A stretch of 64,000 nt of DNA from Sporosarcina trichiuri (GTDB taxonomy: Bacteria > Bacillota > Bacilli > Bacillales_A > Planococcaceae), in the NCBI RefSeq assembly GCF_030406775.1, contig NZ_CP129119.1, positions 2,204,001 to 2,268,000 of the forward strand. Reading direction: 5' to 3'. Under the pieces are notes generated by a model. The model saw nothing but the letters and a program-made list of their open reading frames with translations, searched no databases and was not told the origin of the DNA. Of the stretch, positions 35,637-44,006 are shown one piece after another (position 1 is the stretch's first letter; each line of letters begins with the position of its first letter). The translations under genes were made by a program, and so were the position numbers.

Positions 35637-35661
35637 ATTCCCACCGCTCCTCTTCTTAAAC
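35637..35661 (-). promoter_or_regulatory. Sigma-B promoter for KGG copy 3
   Basis: GTTTAA (35656-35661) and GGGAAT (35637-35642) on the minus strand with a 13-bp spacer. Confidence 0.85.
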
Positions 35662-35743
35662 ATTTGACGGGTTGTTCGTTACGTTAACTTATGGTAAGGA
35701 CTATCTGGTCTGACAGGTAATTATATAGAAGGAATTGAATAGC

Positions 35744-35860
35744 TTGCAGATTTTACTGGAAGAAAAAGGAGTTTACTATATCTATTCCAATCACCAACAA
35801 CCGTTGATTATGCCGCTTGCCGGTCTGTACGAAACACCGCCGGGATGGTACACTGAGTAG
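35744..35860 (+). CDS. Possible 38-codon leader ORF before the preQ1 riboswitch
   Basis: A TTG-started frame preceded by AGAAGGA about 10 bases upstream, reading LQILLEEKGVYYIYSNHQQ and then PLIMPLAGLYETPPGWYTE. The composition looks protein-like, and the stop lies 12 bases before the riboswitch aptamer. It is too short for firm support and I do not recognise it; it could be a leader peptide or chance. Confidence 0.35.
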   Translation: MQILLEEKGVYYIYSNHQQPLIMPLAGLYETPPGWYTE

Positions 35861-35870
35861 CGGTCAACAT

Positions 35871-35909
35871 ACGTGGTTCGAAATCCTCCCACGCAAAAAA
35901 ACTAAGGAG
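35871..35909 (+). promoter_or_regulatory. preQ1-I riboswitch
   Basis: A short hairpin with CGTGG and CCACG arms around the TTCGAAATCCTC loop, then CAAAAAAACTAAGGAG, the A-rich tail and CTAAGGAG of class I preQ1 aptamers. The tail contains the ribosome site of the next gene, so preQ1 would block translation of the transporter. Confidence 0.88.
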
Positions 35910-35921
35910 CCCAGTCATCAT

Positions 35922-36407
35922 ATGAAAACAAAAACTCTGGCAGTCAGCGGTATTGTAGGAGCATTGTACGTAGCAGTCATGATCGTCATCGCTCCGTTTG
36001 GATTTACCAACATCCAGTTCCGCCTGGCTGAAATCTTCAACCATCTGGTGGTCTTCAATAAGAAGTACTTTGCTGGCATCGTCATCGGCGTATTCGTGTC
36101 GAATCTGCTGTTGTCGGAAGTCGGGCCACTCGATCTGATCTTCGGCGTCGGCCATACGGCCCTTTCACTTGGTATCACCATCCTGCTCGTGAAAAAGGTT
36201 TCCGCTCCGGTGACGCGCATGTTCATCAGCACGGCCGTCTTCACCTGCACAATGGGCATCATCGCCTGGCAGCTGCAGCTTGTACTCGGTTTCCCGTTCT
36301 GGATCACGTGGGGCTACTTATCGATCAGTGAATTCATCGTCATGGCAATCGGCATCCCGCTGATGGCAGCACTGAACAAACGGGTGCCGCTCGGAAAACT
36401 GATCTGA
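35922..36407 (+). CDS. queT: QueT-family queuosine-precursor transporter
   Basis: A 161-residue membrane protein with about five helices and the family pattern GALYVAVMIVIAPFGFTNIQFRLAEIFNHLVVF. QueT is the substrate-binding S component of an ECF transporter for queuosine precursors. The preQ1 riboswitch directly upstream, which overlaps the ribosome site, fixes the assignment. An excisionase-like DNA-binding gene follows at 13 bp. Confidence 0.93.
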   Translation: MKTKTLAVSGIVGALYVAVMIVIAPFGFTNIQFRLAEIFNHLVVFNKKYFAGIVIGVFVSNLLLSEVGPLDLIFGVGHTALSLGITILLVKKVSAPVTRMFISTAVFTCTMGIIAWQLQLVLGFPFWITWGYLSISEFIVMAIGIPLMAALNKRVPLGKLI

Positions 36408-36420
36408 GAGAGGCGATTGT

Positions 36421-36651
36421 ATGTATCTCACTATGGAAGAAACTGCGGATCAGCTCGGCATGCCGCTGGAACAGGTCCGTCGATATGTATTGAACGGAAA
36501 AATCCGGGCAGTGCACGATGGAAACGACTGGCTCATCAATGAAGATCAGTTCAGTCTGTATTTCGAACAGCTCAAGCTGCTGAAGCAGCAGATCGATGAC
36601 TGGCTGAACGAACCGATCCCGCCTGACCGTGATATAAAAGACGAAGATTGA
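36421..36651 (+). CDS. Small excisionase-like helix-turn-helix protein
   Basis: A 76-residue protein with a MerR/excisionase-type helix-turn-helix (MEETADQLGMPLEQVRRYVLNGKIRAVHDGNDWLINEDQF) and a helical C-terminal tail. It is 13 bp after queT and shares its transcript and terminator. No integrase or attachment site is near, so a regulatory rather than a mobile-element role is more likely. Confidence 0.78.
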   Translation: MYLTMEETADQLGMPLEQVRRYVLNGKIRAVHDGNDWLINEDQFSLYFEQLKLLKQQIDDWLNEPIPPDRDIKDED

Positions 36652-36654
36652 TTT

Positions 36655-36703
36655 GAAAAGCCGTCCGATGGCAGCTGTGTGCTGACGCTGGACGGCTTTT
36701 CGT
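36655..36703 (+). terminator. Terminator after the queT operon
   Basis: AAAAGCCGTCC (36657-36667) pairs with GGACGGCTTTT (36690-36700). Confidence 0.85.
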
Positions 36704-36889
36704 CTGTTTCCGAACTTATTTTTCTGACGGCTTGCTAACGCGTTTGATGGCTCAATGTTTTGTGAATACTGTAAAGAATAAGTGAGTGAATGAAGCTTTT
36801 CCAGCGGTGTATCAAACCGGTTGCACTTCTGTAGAATCAATAGTATAGTGGTAAACTGTTTGTTACAACTACATCGTTAAGGGGGAACC

Positions 36890-38389
36890 ATGAAAAAAAT
36901 ATCAAACGTCTTCTATATAACCATCGGGCTCATCGTACTGGCCGTCGGATATGGTGCCATCGATCCGGATCGTTTCGAAGCGGGGACCAATATCGTGAAA
37001 TCCTTCGTCTCGACGTCGTTCGGCTGGTATTATATGCTGCTGATGACCCTGCTGGTCGCAGTCAGTGTGTACTTCATCTTCAGTCCGTATGGAAAAATAC
37101 GTCTCGGCAAAGATTCCGACCGCCCGCAGTTTTCAACGGTCACCTGGATTGCCATGCTGTTCTCCGCCGGAATGGGGATCGGGCTCGTCTTCTACGGGGC
37201 AGCTGAACCGCTCTCCCATTTTGCCGTCAATCCGGCAACCGCTGAACCTGGGACGAATGCAGCTTTCCGTGAATCGATGCGGCAGACTTTCTTCCACTAT
37301 GGTATCCATGTCTGGGCTTTGTATGGAATTGTTGCACTGGCACTTGCCTACTTCCAATTCCGCAAAGAGGAGCCGGGGTTAATTTCTTCAACACTGAAGC
37401 CGATTTTTGGCGATAAAATGAAAGGCCCCTGGGGTACGGTCATCGACGTCCTCGCTGTCTTTGCAACGTCTTTCGGCGTAGCCACTTCTCTCGGCTTCGG
37501 CGCTGTCCAAATTAACGCCGGACTGCATTACCTGTTCGGCTTCGAGATCGGCATCCGGTCCCAGTTCATCATCATTTCGGTCGTCACCGTGCTGTTCATC
37601 TTTTCCGCCTGGTCCGGTCTCAGCAAGGGGATCCGGTATCTGTCCAATACGAATCTTGTTCTCGCACTGGCGCTTCTCGGCTTCATCCTGATTCTCGGGC
37701 CGACGCTGCTGATCATGAACATTTTCACGGACTCGATCGGTGGTTATTTCTCGAACTTCATAGACCTAAGCCTGAGTACATCACCGCTCAATGCAGGCAA
37801 CCGCGAGTGGCTTGATGTATGGACGATCTTCTACTGGGCATGGTGGATCTCCTGGGCGCCGTTCGTCAGTATGTTCATCGCCCGTGTTTCGAAAGGCCGT
37901 ACAATCCGTGAGTTCATGGTGGGAGTGCTGCTTGCACCGAGCCTCCTCAGCTTCATCTGGTTTGCGGCGTTCGGGACGACTGCAATCGAAATCCAAAAGT
38001 CAGGCTCTTTCGACCTGGCTTCCGTGGATACGGAGATCGTCATCTTCCAGATGTTCAGCCAGCTTCCCTGGGCTGCTATCACTTCAGGATTTGCGATACT
38101 GCTGATTGCCTCGTTCTTCATCACCTCGGCGGACTCGGCGACATTCGTCCTCGGCATGCAGTCGACATACGGTTCGCTGACGCCGCCGAACAGCGTCAAG
38201 ATCATCTGGGGGCTGCTGCAGTCCTCTATCGCGCTCGTACTGCTGTCCGTCGGCGGACTCGACGCTTTGCAAAATACGATCATCATTGCGGCACTGCCGT
38301 TTTCGTTCATCATCCTGCTGATGGTGTACTCCCTGTTCAAGGAGCTCGGCAATGAGTCGCTTCCGCACAGACACCATCATCGTAAATAA
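36890..38389 (+). CDS. BCCT-family osmoprotectant carrier
   Basis: A 499-residue carrier with twelve membrane helices. The family signature with the substrate-box tryptophans is visible (FYWAWWISWAPFVSMFIARVSKGRTIREF), and the early helix carries the glycine run FSAGMGIGLVFYGAAEPLSHF. BCCT proteins import betaine, carnitine or choline with sodium. It is probably an OpuD-like betaine carrier; the exact substrate cannot be told. A GGGGG ribosome site lies before the ATG. Confidence 0.93.
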   Translation: MKKISNVFYITIGLIVLAVGYGAIDPDRFEAGTNIVKSFVSTSFGWYYMLLMTLLVAVSVYFIFSPYGKIRLGKDSDRPQFSTVTWIAMLFSAGMGIGLVFYGAAEPLSHFAVNPATAEPGTNAAFRESMRQTFFHYGIHVWALYGIVALALAYFQFRKEEPGLISSTLKPIFGDKMKGPWGTVIDVLAVFATSFGVATSLGFGAVQINAGLHYLFGFEIGIRSQFIIISVVTVLFIFSAWSGLSKGIRYLSNTNLVLALALLGFILILGPTLLIMNIFTDSIGGYFSNFIDLSLSTSPLNAGNREWLDVWTIFYWAWWISWAPFVSMFIARVSKGRTIREFMVGVLLAPSLLSFIWFAAFGTTAIEIQKSGSFDLASVDTEIVIFQMFSQLPWAAITSGFAILLIASFFITSADSATFVLGMQSTYGSLTPPNSVKIIWGLLQSSIALVLLSVGGLDALQNTIIIAALPFSFIILLMVYSLFKELGNESLPHRHHHRK

Positions 38390-38428
38390 AGAACACCCGG
38401 GTTCCGAATGGGGAACCCGGGTGTTTTC
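38390..38428. terminator. Bidirectional terminator between BCCT gene and metY
   Basis: AACACCCGGGTTC and GAACCCGGGTGTT arms in convergent DNA. Confidence 0.88.
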
Positions 38429-38431
38429 TAT

Positions 38432-39721
38432 TCAGACGCTGACCGGCGCCGCCTTTTCGATCGCCTGCTTCAGGTCGGCAATGATGTCATCCACGGACTC
38501 GAGACCGACTGACAAACGGATGAGTTCTTCAGTCACTCCTGAGTTTTTCAAGTCTTCCGCAGAGAGCTGCTGGTGGGTCGTCGAGGCCGGATGGATGATG
38601 AGCGACTTTGCATCGCCGACATTGGCCACATGAGACCACAGCGTGACGTTGTCGATCACCCGCCGGCCGGCATCGCGCCCTCCTTTGATCCCGAAGACGA
38701 TCATGGAGCCGGCGCCGTTCTTCAGATACTTCTTCGCCTGTTCCGCTGTCGGATGGCTGTCGAGGCCGGTGAATGTCACCCATTCGACAGATGGATGCGA
38801 AGACAGGAACTCGGCCACTTGACGTGCATTCTCCCCGTGCCGCTGGATCCGCAGATGGAGCGTTTCCAGTCCCTGGAGGAAGTTGAAGGCACTGTCCGGA
38901 TCGAGGCAGGGCCCGAAATCCCGAAGACCCTGTACCCGGAGTTTCGTCGCAAATGCAGCGTTTGCCGTGTCGATGCCGTACCGGAGGCCGTGATAGGATT
39001 CATCCGGTTCCGTGAAGCCGGGGAACCGGCCCTGTGTCCAATCGAATTTGCCTGCATCGACGACAACGCCGCCGATTGTAGTGCCGTGGCCGCCGATCCA
39101 CTTCGTTGCCGAATGGATGACGACATCCGCTCCGAATTCGATCGGATTGCATCCGTATGGGGACGCAAATGTGTTATCGATCAGGAACGGAATGCCGTTT
39201 TCGTGGGCGATGTCCGCGACACGTTCGATATCGAGCACCTGCAGGCTCGGGTTGCCGATCGTTTCGGCGAAGATCCCTTTCGTCTTTTCCGTAATGGCAT
39301 TCCGGAAGTTATCCGGATCGGCCGAGTCGACAAATTTCACGGTGATCCCGTATTTCGGCAGCGTGATCGCGAACAGGTTATAGGTGCCGCCATACAGATT
39401 GGCCGCCGCTACGATTTCATCCCCCGCTTCCGCGATATTCAGGATGGAGAAGGCGATGGCCGCCATTCCGGACGACAAAGCGACAGCCGCAGTACCGCCT
39501 TCCAGCAATGCAATCCGCTCTTCGAAAACGGCAACTGTCGGATTCGTGATCCGTGTGTAGATATTGCCGGCTTCCTGAAGGGCGAACAAGTTTCTTGCCT
39601 GCTCCGTATCCTTGAATACGAACGATGTCGTCCGATGAATCGGGACTGCACGGGAGCCTGTTGTCGGATCAGGCTGCTGGCCGCCGTGAAGCAGCTGTGT
39701 TTCGGGTTGAAGATTTGTCAT
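38432..39721 (-). CDS. metY: O-acetylhomoserine sulfhydrylase
   Basis: A 429-residue PLP enzyme of the Cys/Met family that makes homocysteine from O-acetylhomoserine and sulfide. The PLP lysine is in VIHSATKWIGGHGT, and FAETIGNPSLQVLDIE and FLIDNTFASPYGCNPIEFGAD are typical. The ATG at 39721 follows GGAGG by eight bases; the open frame to 39988 crosses the upstream riboswitch and is not coding. The SAM riboswitch upstream confirms a methionine role. Confidence 0.95.
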   Translation of the reverse strand: MTNLQPETQLLHGGQQPDPTTGSRAVPIHRTTSFVFKDTEQARNLFALQEAGNIYTRITNPTVAVFEERIALLEGGTAAVALSSGMAAIAFSILNIAEAGDEIVAAANLYGGTYNLFAITLPKYGITVKFVDSADPDNFRNAITEKTKGIFAETIGNPSLQVLDIERVADIAHENGIPFLIDNTFASPYGCNPIEFGADVVIHSATKWIGGHGTTIGGVVVDAGKFDWTQGRFPGFTEPDESYHGLRYGIDTANAAFATKLRVQGLRDFGPCLDPDSAFNFLQGLETLHLRIQRHGENARQVAEFLSSHPSVEWVTFTGLDSHPTAEQAKKYLKNGAGSMIVFGIKGGRDAGRRVIDNVTLWSHVANVGDAKSLIIHPASTTHQQLSAEDLKNSGVTEELIRLSVGLESVDDIIADLKQAIEKAAPVSV

Positions 39722-39783
39722 ATACCTAACCTCCGGAAAGTAGTTTTGATGGAACTGTGCACACCGGACGGGTGGGGGAAAAC

Positions 39784-39815
39784 GAAAAAGCCCCCTTCTG
39801 AAAATAGAAGAGGAC
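39784..39815 (-). terminator. Riboswitch-controlled terminator before metY
   Basis: On the minus strand CCTCTTCT and AGAAGGGG pair and are followed by a T-run, directly after the SAM aptamer; this is the expression platform. Confidence 0.82.
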
Positions 39816-39833
39816 CGCCATTGCTGGCACTTC

Positions 39834-39946
39834 CCCTTATCTTTCAGATCACTGGATCTGTAGGAAGTAGCACCTTTGCAAGCTGGTATGCTTGCCGGTT
39901 GCCGGGCATCGCAGGGCCTAGTCCCTCCGCCGCTCTTGATAAGAGT
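39834..39946 (-). promoter_or_regulatory. SAM-I (S-box) riboswitch upstream of metY
   Basis: The minus strand begins with CTTATCAAGAG, continues with the S-box core (GGAGGGACTAGGCCC, TGCGATGCCCGGCAACC, AAGGTGCTA) and closes with GATAAG, which pairs with CTTATC as helix P1. When SAM is bound the following hairpin terminates transcription. Confidence 0.95.
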
Positions 39947-39979
39947 TTGTGACTTATTCAGTTTTCCATCTTGGAAACG

Positions 39980-40008
39980 AGTATACACACGTAAAATCAG
40001 AAAGTCAA
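39980..40008 (-). promoter_or_regulatory. Sigma-A promoter of metY
   Basis: TTGACT (40003-40008) and TATACT (39980-39985) on the minus strand with a 17-bp spacer, ending about 35 bp before the SAM aptamer. Confidence 0.85.
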
Positions 40009-40093
40009 CAGGTTACTCAAAATAATTTGACAGTTTCGTATTCAGCCAATCAACGCCGTGCCCGATCCTCTTCAAGGCGGCTGCTTCCGCAAA

Positions 40094-40140
40094 TAGAAAA
40101 ACCCGCATACCGGGCGTCATTGGACGCGGTATGCAGGTGA
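40094..40140 (-). terminator. Terminator after the secreted two-repeat protein
   Basis: GCATACCG and CGGTATGC pair, with TTTTTC following on the minus strand. Confidence 0.8.
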
Positions 40141-40146
40141 CATTCA

Positions 40147-40782
40147 TTACTCGGCAGCACCGTAGAAAATCTGGCCGCCATTCAAATCAACGATTTTGAG
40201 CATGTTCGTGCGTTTTACGAAGATGCTCTTGTACTGGCCGCGGCCATTCGCATCTTTCAGCAGGATTGTGCGGTTGTTGTAGTTATCGGAAACAACGGCA
40301 GGTGCCAGACCGCTAATGTCGACATGCGCAGCAAGTGTCTTGTACTCAGGCAGGCTGCTGATCGTGCTTGCCGGCTGTGCGGGTTTCTGGTCCGGTTTCG
40401 CTTCCGGAGCTGCTGTGTTTCCTGTCACTGTTGTCTGGAGCAGGACACCGCCGCCTTTTTGGCTGATGACTTTCAGAAGACCTGTCTTCTTCACGAACAC
40501 ACTCTTATACTGCGTACGTCCATAATTGTCGGAGAAAAGGATGACCCGGTTGGAAACATTGTTTTCCGTTACGCGTACCGTGAAGCTTGATGGATCGATG
40601 ACGGAGGCGATTGATGCGTATTCCTCGAATCCTGTAATGTCCTGGTTCACTTGCTGGCTGTACGATACGTGCGAGTACGAACTCTGCCCGTCTGCCTGAT
40701 GGCCGTGTGCGAATGTCGCCGCCTGGGCACCTCCTGCGGATAGCATCAGTGCGCTTACTGCTGTAATCAATGTTTTTTTCAT
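40147..40782 (-). CDS. Secreted protein with an internal duplication
   Basis: A 211-residue exported protein: signal peptide with AQA cleavage site (MKKTLITAVSALMLSAGGAQA) and two related repeats of about 60 residues, at about 55-112 (NRVILFSDNYGRTQYKSVFV) and 152-209 (NRTILLKDANGRGQYKSIFV), joined by a Pro/Ala/Lys linker. I do not recognise the domain family. The ATG at 40782 heads the signal sequence; the open frame to 40854 adds a region without support. It is flanked by a terminator. Its function is unknown. Confidence 0.75.
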   Translation of the reverse strand: MKKTLITAVSALMLSAGGAQAATFAHGHQADGQSSYSHVSYSQQVNQDITGFEEYASIASVIDPSSFTVRVTENNVSNRVILFSDNYGRTQYKSVFVKKTGLLKVISQKGGGVLLQTTVTGNTAAPEAKPDQKPAQPASTISSLPEYKTLAAHVDISGLAPAVVSDNYNNRTILLKDANGRGQYKSIFVKRTNMLKIVDLNGGQIFYGAAE

Positions 40783-40920
40783 CTTGTTCCTCTCCTTATC
40801 TTGTTGGGATGCTATTATCATAACCCCGCTGTCTGAGAGGAGACTGAGATGCAAATTAAGAGATGAGGAGAATTGTAAAGATGATTTCTAATGTTTACCC
40901 GGTTAAAAAAGAGCCATCGA

Positions 40921-41187
40921 TCAGCGGCTCTTCACCAGCAGATCGACGGCTTCCTTGACCAGTGCCTCTTTGTCTTCCGGCGATCCGGACAGTTCCTGTT
41001 CTTCCATGCAGGCGATCAGGTTGCTGCTGACAATCACGCCGATCGTCCGGTCGATTCCCGAGCGCGAGGCCGACAGCTGGGTGACGACATCGCGGCAGTC
41101 ATCTCCAGCTTCGATCATCCGCAGGACGCCGCGGATCTGGCCTTCGATCCGTTTCAGCCGGTTGACCACTTTTGCATCGTATTCCAC
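40921..41187 (-). CDS. CsoR/CstR-family repressor, CstR-like
   Basis: An 88-residue repressor of the copper-sensitive family (VNRLKRIEGQIRGVLRMIEAG). The Cys in DDCRDVVTQLSAS and in SSNLIACMEEQ are the two persulfide-sensing cysteines of CstR, and the end DLLVKSR matches CstR too. The copper-ligand His of true CsoR is absent at the expected place, so it is more likely a persulfide sensor. Neighbouring genes are not obviously related; the TsuA/TusA pair at 61 kb would be a fitting target. Confidence 0.8.
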   Translation of the reverse strand: MEYDAKVVNRLKRIEGQIRGVLRMIEAGDDCRDVVTQLSASRSGIDRTIGVIVSSNLIACMEEQELSGSPEDKEALVKEAVDLLVKSR

Positions 41188-41420
41188 TATACCGTCCCCT
41201 TCCTTTTCTCTTCACTCTATACCCCATCGCGTATTTCGTCAATGAAACAGTTGCATAGAAATGCTGATGGCGTGAAATTATTCGAATTATGTTATACTTG
41301 TCTCTGTACTTATTGTTTTTGAGAACCGATCAGACTCGCTTCTTCACTGATTGTAAAAATGAACGGCTCAGCTGTACGGCTGAGCGTGAACTGTCGGTAA
41401 CGACGAGAGGAGGAATTCGT

Positions 41421-41642
41421 TTGGCTTTTCCGCGCAAGGAACAACCCGTCTCTGATTTCGTCTCCGCCCGCCATCCTGGTGAACAGATTTCATTCATGCG
41501 GCATGGCGTCCATGTCTCCGGCAGTATCCATAAAATACTGGATAACTCCGTCATTGTGGAAATTTCCGAAAGCGACGCTGTCCAGATCGGAGCAGCCTCC
41601 AATCTGACCGTGGTTGCCCATAAAAATTACACAGTAGTCTGA
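41421..41642 (+). CDS. YkvS-like DUF2187 protein
   Basis: A 73-residue protein with the SH3/KOW-like DUF2187 pattern (ISFMRHGVHVSGSIHKILDNSVIVEI, then LTVVAHKNYTVV), similar to Bacillus subtilis YkvS. The start is a TTG at 41421 with GAGGAGG seven bases before it; the frame is open to 41289 but without support. A terminator follows. No function is known. Confidence 0.8.
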   Translation: MAFPRKEQPVSDFVSARHPGEQISFMRHGVHVSGSIHKILDNSVIVEISESDAVQIGAASNLTVVAHKNYTVV

Positions 41643-41653
41643 TCGGTCATGTC

Positions 41654-41688
41654 ACAGCGGCAGCGCATCTGCGTACTGCCGTTTTTGC
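41654..41688 (+). terminator. Terminator after the DUF2187 gene
   Basis: CGGCAG and CTGCCG arms with an inner GCGCATCTGCGT stretch and a following TTTTTG. Confidence 0.7.
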
Positions 41689-41759
41689 TGTCTGTTTTTG
41701 CAGCATCACACACTCTTACAGAGTGATTCTTCCTATTTTGAAAGGGGATACTCCAGCTT

Positions 41760-42986
41760 ATGAAAGAACAAGTCACTGAACGGTTCATCCGTTACGCAAA
41801 AATCAACACCGAGTCGGACCCGAACAGTCCATCGACTCCATCCACCGAATGCCAGTGGGACCTGCTGCATGTATTGAAACACGAACTCGAAGAACTGGAG
41901 ATGGAAGAGATTACGCTCGATGGGAACGGCTATCTGTTTGCGACACTGCCGTCCAACACGGACAAAGATGTCCCGGTCATCGGTTTCCTTGCACACGTCG
42001 ACACGTCACCTGACTATTCCGGCAAAGATGTGAACCCTCAGATCCACGAGAACTATGATGGCCGCGATCTGGTCCTCAGCGAAAATACGACATTATCAGC
42101 CGAGCTGTTTCCCGAGCTGAACAACTACACAGGCCAGACATTGATCACAACGGATGGCACGACGCTGCTCGGTGCGGATGATAAGGCAGGAATTGCGGAA
42201 ATCATGACAGCGATGGCGTATTTGCAGTCACATCCTGAAGTGAAACATGGCAAACTGCGGGTCGCCTTCACACCGGATGAGGAAATCGGACGGGGACCCC
42301 ATAAATTCGATGTCCAGGCATTCGGGGCGGACTTCGCCTATACGATGGACGGCGGGCCTCTTGGTGAGCTCCAGTATGAAAGCTTCAACGCAGCGGGCGC
42401 GCGGGTGACGTTCCGCGGCACGAACGTCCATCCGGGAACAGCAAAAGATAAGATGGTGAATTCCATTTTGCGTGCTCAGGAATTCCAGGCAGCGATGCCG
42501 GCACTGGAGGTTCCTGAGCTGACAGATGGACGGCAAGGGTTCATCCATCTGATGGATATCAAGGGGTCAGTTGAAAAAACAGAGCTGGATTACATTATCC
42601 GCTACTTCGATAAGGAGACATTCGAAGCCCGGAAACAGCTGTTCCGTGATACGGTCGCCCAGATGCAGTCCGACTATGGCCCAGATGCTGTCACGCTTGA
42701 ACTGGAAGACCAATATTATAATATGGGTGAAAAGATCATGCCGCACATGGAAATCATCGAAATCATCAAAGATGCTTTCAGCAATCTCGGCATCGAACCG
42801 GTCATCGAACCGATCCGGGGCGGCACGGACGGCTCACAGATTTCCTATATGGGCATCCCGACACCGAACATCTTTGCGGGCGGTGAAAATTTCCACGGCC
42901 GCTATGAGTTCGTCTCTGCAGAAACGATGGAGAAGGCGGCACAGGTGATCGTCGAAGCCGTCCAGTTATACGAAGCTCGCGCATAA
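41760..42986 (+). CDS. pepT: Tripeptide aminopeptidase PepT
   Basis: A 408-residue zinc peptidase of the M20 family. The metal-binding and active residues are in [12 protein letters not shown] (His and Asp), [15 protein letters not shown] (bridging Asp) and [11 protein letters not shown] (Glu-Glu). It releases the N-terminal residue of tripeptides in the cytoplasm. The first gene of a pair with the DMT permease, which starts 13 bp later. A GGGG ribosome site precedes the ATG. Confidence 0.95.
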   Translation: MKEQVTERFIRYAKINTESDPNSPSTPSTECQWDLLHVLKHELEELEMEEITLDGNGYLFATLPSNTDKDVPVIGFLAHVDTSPDYSGKDVNPQIHENYDGRDLVLSENTTLSAELFPELNNYTGQTLITTDGTTLLGADDKAGIAEIMTAMAYLQSHPEVKHGKLRVAFTPDEEIGRGPHKFDVQAFGADFAYTMDGGPLGELQYESFNAAGARVTFRGTNVHPGTAKDKMVNSILRAQEFQAAMPALEVPELTDGRQGFIHLMDIKGSVEKTELDYIIRYFDKETFEARKQLFRDTVAQMQSDYGPDAVTLELEDQYYNMGEKIMPHMEIIEIIKDAFSNLGIEPVIEPIRGGTDGSQISYMGIPTPNIFAGGENFHGRYEFVSAETMEKAAQVIVEAVQLYEARA

Positions 42987-42999
42987 GGAGGGCAACGGC

Positions 43000-43965
43000 A
43001 TGAAAGGGATCTGGCTCGGGGTACTGGCCGCCGTGTTTTTTGCGGTCACGTTCGTATTGAACCGTTCCATGGAGTTATCAGGCGGCAGCTGGATGTGGAG
43101 CGCTTCCCTCCGCTATTTCTTCATGGTGCCGTTTCTGGCCGCTATTGTCGCCATGAGGGGCGGCTTTACGCCCGTCCAGCGGGAGATGCGCCGTCATCCC
43201 TGGCAGTTCTTCATCTGGAGTACGGTTGCTTTCGTGCTGTTTTATGGACCACTCACCTTTTCAGCAGGATATGCCCCCGGCTGGCTTCTCGCCGGTACGT
43301 GGCAATTGACGATTGTTGCAGGAGTCCTGCTGGCTCCCCTGTTTTTGTCAGGGGATGGATCGGATGGCACGGAACGCGGAGTCCGGCAGCGCATCCCGGT
43401 TGCCTCCCTTCTTATTTCGCTCGTCATTCTCGGCGGCGTGGTGCTGATCCAGATTCCGCATGCCCGGTCCGTGTCGGCGGATGCACTGCTGCTGGGCATA
43501 CTGCCTGTCGTATTGGCCGCATTCGCCTATCCGCTCGGCAACCGCAAGATGATGGAACTGCTCGGCGGTTCGCTGGATACGTTCCAGCGGGTGCTCGGCA
43601 TGACGCTCATGACACTGCCGGTCTGGTTCCTGCTGGCGCTGTACGCCTGGCTGACGGTCGGCCTTCCCTCGTGGAGCCAGCTCGTCCAATCATTCGTCGT
43701 CGGGGTCAGTTCCGGTGTCATTGCGACCACTTTGTTCTTCATGGCGACGGACCTCGCCCGGCACGACCAGGGCCGTCTGGCAGCCGTCGAAGCGACGCAG
43801 TCACTCGAGCTCCTGTTTGCGATGCTCGGTGAAATGCTGCTGCTGCATATGGCATTGCCGGGACCTGTTTCGCTGGCAGGCACTGCTATCATCATACTCG
43901 GCATGTCGCTGCACAGCTGGCAGACAGCAGCTGCCGCAAAGCGGGCAGCTTCTGAAATTCCATGA
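43000..43965 (+). CDS. DMT/EamA-like permease (multidrug efflux family)
   Basis: A 321-residue membrane protein with ten hydrophobic segments in two repeats, the layout of the drug/metabolite superfamily. The stretch GVLAAVFFAVTFVLNRSMELSGGSWMWSASLRYFF marks the first repeat and AVEATQSLELLFAMLGEMLLLHMALPG the second. It follows pepT by 13 bp with a GGAGG site. The substrate is unknown. Confidence 0.85.
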   Translation: MKGIWLGVLAAVFFAVTFVLNRSMELSGGSWMWSASLRYFFMVPFLAAIVAMRGGFTPVQREMRRHPWQFFIWSTVAFVLFYGPLTFSAGYAPGWLLAGTWQLTIVAGVLLAPLFLSGDGSDGTERGVRQRIPVASLLISLVILGGVVLIQIPHARSVSADALLLGILPVVLAAFAYPLGNRKMMELLGGSLDTFQRVLGMTLMTLPVWFLLALYAWLTVGLPSWSQLVQSFVVGVSSGVIATTLFFMATDLARHDQGRLAAVEATQSLELLFAMLGEMLLLHMALPGPVSLAGTAIIILGMSLHSWQTAAAAKRAASEIP

Positions 43966-44006
43966 AAAAGGACCCGAACGGATTTTCCGTTCGGATCCTT
44001 TTTTCT
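43963..44006. terminator. Bidirectional terminator
   Basis: CCGAACGGA and TCCGTTCGG arms with A- and T-runs between convergent genes. Confidence 0.88.

Noticed and set aside
36421..36651. Evidence for a mobile element from the excisionase-like protein
   Set aside because: No integrase, attachment repeat or phage gene nearby; the gene belongs to the queT transcript.
39722..39988. N-terminal extension of MetY
   Set aside because: It reads through the SAM riboswitch and its terminator.
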